A DNA stretch of 64,000 nt from Ahniella affigens (GTDB lineage: Bacteria > Pseudomonadota > Gammaproteobacteria > Xanthomonadales > Ahniellaceae): contig NZ_CP027860.1 in NCBI RefSeq assembly GCF_003015185.1, positions 1,736,001 to 1,800,000 of the forward strand, given 5' to 3'. Position 1 is the first letter of the stretch. The number at the start of each line of letters is the position of its first letter. The notes under the pieces are model-generated. The model was given only the letters and a program-made list of their open reading frames with translations, was not told the origin of the DNA and ran no database searches. The position numbers and the translations under genes are program-made. Positions 35,512-42,499 of this stretch are shown here, one piece after another.

Positions 35512-36570
35512 ATGTCCCTTCGATCGTCGCGACTGTTATTTGTCCTACCTGCAATCCTCTTGGCGGCGTGCTCGCAGGTTGAGTCGCCGGAAACCGAAGC
35601 CGCCGTCGCGCCACCGGTCTCCATCGCGCCGGGCGAAGACTGTCCGGATCTGACCGGTGTGTACGGCATGGCAGGCGGCGGCCAGCAGTGGTTCTTGCAA
35701 GAATTGCCGGCGCGGCAGGAGCCGCAACTCGTTGCGTTGTCGTTGAATGAGCTGAAGACGCAGTATCGTCTCCGTACCTTGGTGACCGAGGCCACTTTGC
35801 AGCAATGGACGCGCGACTTGCGCGAGCGCGAGCCTGATCAGTACGAGCGCTGGCTGCAACTGATGAACGAGCGTGAGGCGCTTCGAAAAAAGGGTCAGGT
35901 GGTCGATGCCGTAGAGCGCGACATGGGCGGACTCGGCTTGGTTCCGGATCATGTTCGGATCGAGCCAAGGCGTCGTTGCACCGACTTCTGGATGCTGTTG
36001 GGCGAGGTGCCGAATGACTGGTATCCAGGTTCGAAACGGGAGCCGGCAGAAACGGAGCTTTGGGCCGGCCGAGCGAGCAACGGTGACTTGCTGCTCCGCT
36101 TTGATCGCTACGAAATCGTCGACAGTCTCATCATTACCAAGGGCGTCCGCAGCAGCGTGAGCCATTACTTTGTGCGTTGGCCGAAGGTGCAAGCGTCCGG
36201 CATGGCGTGGGAGATCGGGCCCGAACTGCTGCCGAAGCCCAAACCCAAGATCAATCTGGCCGCCCGGGCGGATGCGCTGGTGGCGTTGAACGCTGAGTTG
36301 TTAGAGCACTTAGGGGCGGGGATGGTGTTGACGCGCTTTGCGCCGCCTGATGACGGTGGCAAGGCGATGCGCGAGGCGCCCCTGGTGCCAATCAACCTGA
36401 GCGGCACCTCACCCAGCAATCAATTGATCAGCGAATTTCTGCGCTGGCTGACCAACTCTGGGCATTTCAAGAACGTCGAACTGGTCAGTATTCGGCAGGA
36501 CGATGGCGTGATGGTGTTTGACATCCAGTGCAAATGGCAGGCGCCGCTACCGGACGACTCGGGTCCCTGA
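35512..36570 (+). CDS. Lipoprotein of unknown function
   Basis: A 352-aa protein whose ATG at 35512 opens a lipoprotein signal (MSLRSSRLLFVLPAILLAAC), lipidated at cysteine 20. The mature protein is a mix of charged helices (LQQWTRDLREREPDQYERWL) and beta-rich segments. No known domain is recognised. The open frame continues upstream to 35347 but without a signal or ribosome site. It occupies the place after nlpD where many gammaproteobacteria carry rpoS. Membrane-anchored, periplasmic side expected. Confidence 0.8.
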   Translation: MSLRSSRLLFVLPAILLAACSQVESPETEAAVAPPVSIAPGEDCPDLTGVYGMAGGGQQWFLQELPARQEPQLVALSLNELKTQYRLRTLVTEATLQQWTRDLREREPDQYERWLQLMNEREALRKKGQVVDAVERDMGGLGLVPDHVRIEPRRRCTDFWMLLGEVPNDWYPGSKREPAETELWAGRASNGDLLLRFDRYEIVDSLIITKGVRSSVSHYFVRWPKVQASGMAWEIGPELLPKPKPKINLAARADALVALNAELLEHLGAGMVLTRFAPPDDGGKAMREAPLVPINLSGTSPSNQLISEFLRWLTNSGHFKNVELVSIRQDDGVMVFDIQCKWQAPLPDDSGP

Positions 36571-36723
36571 CGGCTCGCTTGGGCGCCTGTTGCGTGGCGT
36601 CCCAGCGCAACTTGGAAGGCGTGGTTCATACTGGGATCTCGCGTTCAAGAATCGAGCTCAGACGGCCCGGATTGCGAGCGGCGACAAAGGGCCGCCGCGA
36701 CTCCGCATGGGATCGGCGTTGGC

Positions 36724-37380
36724 TCAGTTGTCACACAACTCGCGTACGCGCGCGTCGAGCGCTGAGCGCTCGTCAAAGCTTAGGTTCATGTTCTCGCGTC
36801 GGCGACGCTCGCCCTCGGCACGGGCGGCCTCACAAGCGGCATCCGGATCGGTTTTGTCGTATTGAGGCAGGGGCTCCAGTTCGCCAGCATTGGACTCATC
36901 GACAGCGGGGCCACGCTGACCATTCATCACTCGGCCCCGACGTATCGGGCCCGCGGCACCGGGACCAACGCCCGGCCGCTGCGCGCCGGGACCAGCTGGG
37001 CCGTTCATGCCACGCTGCGGTCGGCAACCAATCTCGGCGGGGACGCGGATGGTCTGCCCGTTTGGCGTTTGGCACTCTACTGTTTCGCGGCCGGGTGGCG
37101 CCGTTGCGGGCGGCTGCCCCGGGTCGTCGATGGCCAATTGAGTCGCTTGGGGGTCCGCCGGCTTAGGCTTGGGAATGGAATCCTCCGGGGTGCCCGTACC
37201 CAATTTCGGTTGCTCTTTGACCTCCAAGACGCCCTCATCCGTCGGCCGGCCAGGACAGGGCAGCTGCTGGTAGGCGACCTTGCCCGCCGCGTCCATGCAC
37301 TTGTACATCGCGGCCAGTGCACCCTGAATGGGGGTCAGGGCGAGCAGGGGCAGCAAGAGACCGAGTGATCTGCAGCGCAT
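36724..37380 (-). CDS. DUF4124 domain secreted protein
   Basis: A 218-aa protein with a signal peptide (MRCRSLGLLLPLLALTPIQG) and an N-terminal DUF4124 domain at about residues 24-50 (MYKCMDAAGKVAYQQLPC, with the conserved cysteines). The middle is proline/glycine-rich and disordered; the end (CEAARAEGERRRREN) is a charged helix. DUF4124 proteins are small periplasmic proteins, common in Xanthomonas relatives, without known function. The ATG at 37380 has AAGGA 8 nt upstream. It is divergent from the ABC transporter operon. Confidence 0.85.
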   Translation of the reverse strand: MRCRSLGLLLPLLALTPIQGALAAMYKCMDAAGKVAYQQLPCPGRPTDEGVLEVKEQPKLGTGTPEDSIPKPKPADPQATQLAIDDPGQPPATAPPGRETVECQTPNGQTIRVPAEIGCRPQRGMNGPAGPGAQRPGVGPGAAGPIRRGRVMNGQRGPAVDESNAGELEPLPQYDKTDPDAACEAARAEGERRRRENMNLSFDERSALDARVRELCDN

Positions 37381-37486
37381 GGACGGGTTCCTTCGTGAAA
37401 TCCAGATTTTCCGAATCATGCGGCGTGGAACAGGAGAGCGCAACGGATGGCTCGGGTGGCAGTTAGGTGTCGGCCAGAGTAGGTCA

Positions 37487-37514
37487 TTGGTCCTAGAGAA
37501 ATTGGTGTTATACA
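37487..37514 (+). promoter_or_regulatory. Candidate promoter of the ABC transporter operon
   Basis: TTGGTC (37487-37492), 16-nt spacer, TATACA (37509-37514). It lies about 90 nt before the TTG start at 37605 in the divergent gap. Match to consensus is moderate. Confidence 0.35.
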
Positions 37515-37604
37515 TCACTACACTACCAGTACTGAAAGCCTGTGAACCCGATCGATGGCGTTCGTCACAGGCTCCCCGCCGAATGCCATGCCCAGGAGTT
37601 TCCC

Positions 37605-38492
37605 TTGCGTCAGAGCGAGTTGCAGTTGAATCAGGTTGGATTTCGCTATGGCCGATCCGGCCCAGGCATTCGCCAAATCAGTTGGCAACAAGGCGCGGGC
37701 GTGCTGGGGCTCCTTGGACCGAACGGTGCAGGCAAGTCGACATTGATGCGCTTGCTGGCAACGCTGGTCGTGCCGCAGGAAGGGCAAATTCTCTGGAATG
37801 GTCACGATGTTGCGAAAAAGCCCGATGCCTTGCGCCACGAACTTGGCTATCTGCCGCAGGATTTTGGCGTCTATGCGGCGCTGAATGCCTGGGAGTTTCT
37901 GGAGTTCCTCGCGGCAGTCAAGGGTCTCCACGGGGCCAAGGCGAAGGCGCGGATCGAGTTCTGCCTGCAAGCGGTCGGCCTGATCGAGCGCGCGGGGGAC
38001 CGATTGGGCGACTACTCCGGCGGCATGCGCCAACGCGTGGGTATTGCTCAGGCCTTGTTGAACGACCCGAGTTTGCTCATCGTCGACGAACCAACCGTCG
38101 GCCTGGATCCAGACGAACGCATGCGCTTTCGGCACCTGCTGACCGAACTGGCAGCCGATCGGCTCATCATTCTGTCCACGCACATTGTGTCTGATGTCGA
38201 AGCCACCGCCACCGAACTCGCCGTGATGGCAGCGGGATCGCTGCAATTTTTTGGGACGCCTGAGCAAATGTTGGCGGGTGCCGAGGGTCACGTTTTTGAG
38301 TGGACCATTGCGTCGACCGAACTTGGCTTGTGGCGCGAGAAGTGCCAAGTGTCGGCCGCCGTTCGTCGGCCCGAAGGCATTCGCCTCAAGGTCGTCGCGG
38401 ATGCGGCACCAACGGCGGCAGCCCAGGTGGTAACGCCGACTCTGGAAGATGCCTATACCTGGCTCTTGTCGAAGAGCCGGAAGGGGGCCTGA
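37605..38492 (+). CDS. ABC transporter ATP-binding protein (TTG start)
   Basis: A 295-aa ATPase with Walker A GPNGAGKST, signature YSGGMRQRV, Walker B LLIVDEPTVGLD and H-loop LSTHIV. The start is assigned to TTG at 37605 because AGGAG sits 6 nt upstream and translation then begins just before the ATPase fold; the in-frame GTG at 37542 has no ribosome site and adds residues foreign to the family. It pairs with the permease beginning 1 nt after its stop region (38494). The pair looks like an exporter of unknown substrate, in the class of gliding/Nos-type ABC-2 systems. Confidence 0.9.
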   Translation: MRQSELQLNQVGFRYGRSGPGIRQISWQQGAGVLGLLGPNGAGKSTLMRLLATLVVPQEGQILWNGHDVAKKPDALRHELGYLPQDFGVYAALNAWEFLEFLAAVKGLHGAKAKARIEFCLQAVGLIERAGDRLGDYSGGMRQRVGIAQALLNDPSLLIVDEPTVGLDPDERMRFRHLLTELAADRLIILSTHIVSDVEATATELAVMAAGSLQFFGTPEQMLAGAEGHVFEWTIASTELGLWREKCQVSAAVRRPEGIRLKVVADAAPTAAAQVVTPTLEDAYTWLLSKSRKGA

Positions 38493-38493
38493 G

Positions 38494-40059
38494 ATGGCGA
38501 ACTGGTACCGGTTTCTCGGCATCCTGAAGGCCGATCTGCGCGAGCGCACGCGCACGGTGCGCTTCTGGTTGATGCTTGGCCTGATGAGTTGGGTGTTGCT
38601 CCGCTGCTTTCCTGGCCTCGATGAGGGTTACATGACCCTGACGCTGAACGGCAGTGATCGCGGCTATTACTCCAGCGCCTGGGTAGGGATGGTGCTGGCG
38701 ATGGTCAACACCATGCTGCTTAGTCTCGGTGGCTTCTATCTGGTTCGCGGCACCTTGACCCGTGACTTCGAAACCCGGGTCTGGCAGCTCCTGGTCAGCA
38801 CGACGATGACGCGAAGCATGTATCTGTTATCCAAGTGGATCAGCCATCTGGTCATCATGAGCGTGGTCGTGACCATCGGTCTGCTGATCGCCCTTGTCGC
38901 GCAATGGTGGCGAGCTGAAGACCGGCAGATTGATCTGATCGAGTTGATCAAGCCGTCGTTGGTGATGAGTCTGCCCGGCCTCGCGATCACGGCGATGTTC
39001 GCGATCTGGTTCGACCTGGTGCCTTGGCTGCGCAAGACCGCTGGCAATGTGCTGTTCTTCTTTGTCTGGACATTCTTGACGGCGATTTCGGTTGCCCAGT
39101 TTGCGAACGGCAAGGATGCCCAGGCCGTGAACAACTGGCGCAGTGATCCAAACGGCATGGCGGTGGCCGCACGCGACTTCTATCGATTGGAGCGGCTGCA
39201 GACTGGTGATACCAGAGACTTCAGCCTGAGCATCGGCTCGCCCAAACCGAAAGGCCCAGTGCATCGATTCGAGTGGAAGCACTGGCACGTGCGGCCGATG
39301 GATCTGCTCGGGCGCTCTCTGTGGATCCTGGTGGCGATCGGCGGGGTGCTGCTGGCGGTGCCGTTCCTGGATCGGGCCGCAGCCAAGGCCGGCGTAGGCC
39401 AGCGGCAGCAGGCCGGATCCGGCGCGCGGCTCTGGTGGCTGAAGCCCGTGTTCGGATTGCTTGCCTTGGTGCCAGGCACACAGTTGCTGCAGGCCGAATT
39501 GAAGCTGGCCTTGCGGAGTCGTCGTTGGTGGTGGTGGGTCGGGTTCGTGGCATTGCTGTCGGTACAGGCATTCGCCCCGGCGGAAGGCGCTCACGTCGCC
39601 CTGTTGATCGCGCTGGTCTGGCCGCTGGACTTGCTGGCCCATGCCATGCTGCGCGAAACCAGCACGCATACCGGCGGTTTGGTCCTCACGGCCAGTCGCG
39701 CCATCGAACGCCTGATCGGGGCGCGTTGGCTCGCAGGTACGCTGATTCTGGTCGCACTTTGTGCGCCAAGCTTGCTGCGCCTTGGCGTGCAGGCACCGAT
39801 CTCGGCGCTGGCCTTGCTGGTCGTGCTGGCGTCGCTGCCGGCGCTGGCGCTGGCCATGGCCATGCTGAGTCGCAGCGCACGGCCGTTCGAACTCTTGCTG
39901 GTGGCCTCGGTCTATATCGCCACTCAGGGCGCGGCGCTGTTCCAAGTTGAAACACAGCCATGGGAATGCCTGGAAACCCATGGCTTACTGGGGGCTTTGG
40001 CGGTCTCGGTGCTGGCATTGGGTCGCCTGCATTGGGCGCGGGCGGCAATTGGGCGATAA
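38494..40059 (+). CDS. ABC-2-type transporter permease
   Basis: A 521-aa integral membrane protein with about a dozen hydrophobic helices in two groups (residues about 20-185 and 285-515), separated by a soluble segment at about 195-275. It begins at ATG 38494, immediately after the ATPase gene, with GGGGG upstream. The duplicated six-helix plan suggests a fused ABC-2 permease (two halves in one chain). Substrate unknown. Helix two region SSAWVGMVLAMVNTMLLSLG and FYLVRGTLTRDFE are typical of ABC-2 permeases. Confidence 0.85.
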   Translation: MANWYRFLGILKADLRERTRTVRFWLMLGLMSWVLLRCFPGLDEGYMTLTLNGSDRGYYSSAWVGMVLAMVNTMLLSLGGFYLVRGTLTRDFETRVWQLLVSTTMTRSMYLLSKWISHLVIMSVVVTIGLLIALVAQWWRAEDRQIDLIELIKPSLVMSLPGLAITAMFAIWFDLVPWLRKTAGNVLFFFVWTFLTAISVAQFANGKDAQAVNNWRSDPNGMAVAARDFYRLERLQTGDTRDFSLSIGSPKPKGPVHRFEWKHWHVRPMDLLGRSLWILVAIGGVLLAVPFLDRAAAKAGVGQRQQAGSGARLWWLKPVFGLLALVPGTQLLQAELKLALRSRRWWWWVGFVALLSVQAFAPAEGAHVALLIALVWPLDLLAHAMLRETSTHTGGLVLTASRAIERLIGARWLAGTLILVALCAPSLLRLGVQAPISALALLVVLASLPALALAMAMLSRSARPFELLLVASVYIATQGAALFQVETQPWECLETHGLLGALAVSVLALGRLHWARAAIGR

Positions 40060-40117
40060 TGGCTGCTCGTGTCGTATTCCGCCAACCACTCAAGTAGATT
40101 GCCCGCTGATTGAACCA

Positions 40118-40180
40118 ATGCTGTGTTGCTCGTCGTTGCCGTAGTCACCACTACGGCTCCGCCGTGCACCTTGCATTGGC
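40118..40180. repeat. Imperfect extragenic hairpin element
   Basis: CCAATGC (about 40116) and GCATTGG (about 40173) frame an inner hairpin GCCGTAG-TCACCA-CTACGGC at 40138-40157. The stem in between is imperfect. It lies in the 251-nt gap after the permease; the remainder of that gap holds no recognised element except the ribosome site of the next gene. Confidence 0.45.
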
Positions 40181-40310
40181 TTGAAGCGCTTAAGATGTTA
40201 GCGAGCGAATTACGGAACCCGACACGCGCCACTGCAGCCCAACGCACGGCCCGCGTTCGGTCCGCGTACGGGCGACGGTTCTTGCAGACATTGCCATTGG
40301 AGATCGGCAC

Positions 40311-41015
40311 ATGACCCACGCACCCCATGCAGGAATCAGGCTTCTGAGTCCAACCCGTTCGCGATCGCTGATAGCAGGCCTGCTCAGCGTCGCGCTGGTC
40401 ATGGGCGTCGAGGGCAAAACACCGGCCTGTGCAGACACCAACACCGTCCAGGCCTTGCGTACCGAATTGGCGCTGACGCAATTGCAGGCCGAACTGCTGC
40501 GCGAGAAAAGCGCGACCAAGGTGCTGGAGGCTTGGTGCGGTCGCTACCAAATTGCCGATCAGCCAGTTGTCCGCGCCGAGGTGCAAACGGCCGAGGCCAA
40601 GCCACCCAGCGCCGAGACCATGAATCGATTGCAAGTTCAGAACAGCAATGAGGTCGCCTATCGCCGAGTTGCGCTGCGCTGCGGCACGGTGGTGCTGTCT
40701 GAGGCGGACAACTGGTATGTGCCGGCGCGTTTGACCAAGGCGATGAATGCCATGCTGGCAAGCAGCGATGTGCCGTTTGGCAAGGTCATTGCCGAACTCC
40801 GACCGTTCCGCGTCACAATCGACGCCAAGCCTCTTTGGTCGGCCTTGGATCAGGGCCGGGTGTGTGCCGTTCAGGATCTGGACTCAGCGCCTCCGCCCAA
40901 GGCCGTGCTGCAGCTTCGGGCATTGCTGTATCGCGAGGATCTGAAGCCGTTTTCGGAAGTGCACGAGGTCTACCAGCGTCCGCTGCTGGATGCGGCGAGC
41001 CAGTGTGCGCCGTAA
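40311..41015 (+). CDS. Secreted protein, possibly chorismate-lyase-like fold
   Basis: A 234-aa protein with a signal peptide (LIAGLLSVALVMGVEG) and GGAG 9 nt before the ATG. The segment VAYRRVALRCGTVVLSEADN followed by WYVPARLT and PFGKVIAEL recalls the strand order of chorismate lyase (UbiC)-like proteins, where an R-x-V-x-L-x-x-G core precedes an AE/EADNW strand. That resemblance is from memory and weak; an exported version would not make 4-hydroxybenzoate. Cysteines in AWCGRY, LRCGT and SQCAP could form disulfides. Function unknown. The gene is convergent with the TetR gene. Confidence 0.65.
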   Translation: MTHAPHAGIRLLSPTRSRSLIAGLLSVALVMGVEGKTPACADTNTVQALRTELALTQLQAELLREKSATKVLEAWCGRYQIADQPVVRAEVQTAEAKPPSAETMNRLQVQNSNEVAYRRVALRCGTVVLSEADNWYVPARLTKAMNAMLASSDVPFGKVIAELRPFRVTIDAKPLWSALDQGRVCAVQDLDSAPPPKAVLQLRALLYREDLKPFSEVHEVYQRPLLDAASQCAP

Positions 41016-41129
41016 TCGGCGAATGGCTTGGCAGGCTCTTGCAACCTGCACATGACGGGTGGTGGTGGTCTCGCGTGGTCGGCGCAACGCTTGGCCTGGC
41101 GACGACCGCACCCAGGACTTGCGCCCGCG

Positions 41130-41155
41130 GAATCAATCACTTGCGTGATTGATTC
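41130..41155. repeat. Hairpin related to unit H3 of the 22.8-kb array
   Basis: GAATCAATCAC and GTGATTGATTC form a perfect 11-bp stem around TTGC. Arms and loop match H3 (22857-22888) in opposite orientation (loop GCAA). It lies in the 191-nt convergent gap 41016-41206, which otherwise holds only a weaker GCAGG/CCTGC hairpin near 41033. Confidence 0.75.
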
Positions 41156-41206
41156 GAGTTTGGGTCAGCCACGCTGCCATCTCGTGGGCCGATTTGCGAC
41201 AGCCAA

Positions 41207-41854
41207 TTAGCGAACGTAAGTCAGCGCCAGGTTGTTCAGGTGCAGACGTTCGGCGTCGCGCAAGTACGGCGCAATGATCATCATCACTTGAAAAATGCCC
41301 TGGGTCAGGTCTTCGGAGCCCTTTTCGAGCTGACCGCCGCGTACCGAGTTGAAGCTCATCCAAAACGTCGCGACCAGAATGATATTGGTGGCGGTGGCTT
41401 CGATCTCGGCCCGGCTGGCGCGCATGATCTCGGCCGTGGTCAGACCCTTGAGTACTTCGTTCGCGTTGGCCGTCGCCCGCTTGATGATCCGGGCAAAATG
41501 CATCCGGAGCTTGCGGTTGCGGCTGGTGATATCCACCAGGTCGCGATAGATGAAACGGTATTCCCACATGGTTTCGAAGGCCTTGTGGAGCTGCATCCAG
41601 ATGTCTTCAAGCGTGGGCAGGCGATCAATCGGCGGGACGATCGCGAGATCGATCGAGTTCTCGTAGCGGGCAAACAAGTGCTCGACGATGTCGTCTTTGT
41701 TGCGGAAGTGGTAGTAGAGGTTGCCGGGGCTGATTTCGAGCTCGTCCGCAATGTGATTGGTGGTCACATTGGGCTCGCCCCGGTCATTGAACATGGCCAG
41801 GCTGACATCGAGGATGCGTTCGCGGGTCTTGCCAGCGGTGGCCTTGGTGCCCAT
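41207..41854 (-). CDS. TetR family transcriptional regulator
   Basis: A 215-aa regulator with an N-terminal TetR helix-turn-helix (residues about 10-57: VTTNHIADELEISPGNLYYH then FRNKDDIVEHLF) and a helical ligand domain. It is the second gene of an operon with the acyl-CoA-binding protein; its ATG overlaps that stop by one base. A palindrome over the operon promoter (42125-42145) is a natural autoregulatory site. Given its neighbours the ligand may be an acyl-CoA, fatty acid or related lipid; this is inference from context. Confidence 0.92.
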   Translation of the reverse strand: MGTKATAGKTRERILDVSLAMFNDRGEPNVTTNHIADELEISPGNLYYHFRNKDDIVEHLFARYENSIDLAIVPPIDRLPTLEDIWMQLHKAFETMWEYRFIYRDLVDITSRNRKLRMHFARIIKRATANANEVLKGLTTAEIMRASRAEIEATATNIILVATFWMSFNSVRGGQLEKGSEDLTQGIFQVMMIIAPYLRDAERLHLNNLALTYVR

Positions 41855-42108
41855 CAGCTGAGTTTCTTGACAAGATCCACGTACTGTTTCTGCGCCGCGT
41901 CCAGGGCCGTGCCCTTGAGCTTGGCCCAGGCCTCATATTTGGCCACGCCGACAAAGTCAAAAAACCCCGGCTTGTCGCCTGTGACATCACCTTGTGACCC
42001 CTGTTTGTACAGGGCGTACAGCTTTAGCATGGTGTCGTTGTCGGGGCGATCTTTGAGGTTGAGCGCCTTTTTTGCAGCGTCTTCGAACTGCTTCTTGAGG
42101 TCGGCCAT
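41854..42108 (-). CDS. Acyl-CoA-binding protein (ACBP)
   Basis: An 84-aa four-helix protein. The family core is visible: LKLYALYKQGSQGDVTGDKP and VGVAKYEAWAKLKG, with the conserved tyrosine and lysine residues that hold the CoA. ACBPs carry long-chain acyl-CoA esters in the cytosol. GGAG lies 6 nt before the ATG. It is first in an operon with a TetR regulator and divergent from a fatty acyl-CoA reductase that would use its cargo, which gives a coherent lipid module. Confidence 0.93.
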   Translation of the reverse strand: MADLKKQFEDAAKKALNLKDRPDNDTMLKLYALYKQGSQGDVTGDKPGFFDFVGVAKYEAWAKLKGTALDAAQKQYVDLVKKLS

Positions 42109-42124
42109 GGAGGTCTCCGGGACG

Positions 42125-42171
42125 TCTAAGGGAATATCCCTTAGATAGCATGGTCATTCCATTCCAAACAA
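42125..42171 (-). promoter_or_regulatory. ACBP-tetR promoter with overlapping palindromic operator
   Basis: On the minus strand, TTGTTT (-35, 42171-42166), an 18-nt spacer and TATCTA (-10, 42147-42142). A 21-bp inverted repeat, TCTAAGGGA-ATA-TCCCTTAGA at 42125-42145, overlaps the -10 and the presumed start site. Its location fits repression by the TetR protein of the same operon. The remaining bases up to 42499 must include the reductase promoter, which I could not identify. Confidence 0.7.
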
Positions 42172-42499
42172 GAGCAAACTGAGACTTGCCCGCCATGATC
42201 GGCGGCGACCGGATCGCCACGTCACGCGCACGCTGTCGGGCAGCGTCTGACCAGACCACCGGGCGCTGGCGTCTTGCACTGCGGCAATCCGGCCCTTGTT
42301 GCCGAGAAGGGCTTCCGAGCGCCGGCGAACCACGGCGAATTTGCATGCGCCCACTAGGAAAATGTCGAAACTCCGGGCAATCTAGGGCGGTCTGTGGCTG
42401 CCGTGCTTCGGGGGCCGAGGCCATTGCCACAGGTTGCCAGATTGCAATTTCCACCCCGCGGCGCACATTGCGCCGCACCAGGATCGACGAGGGTAGACC

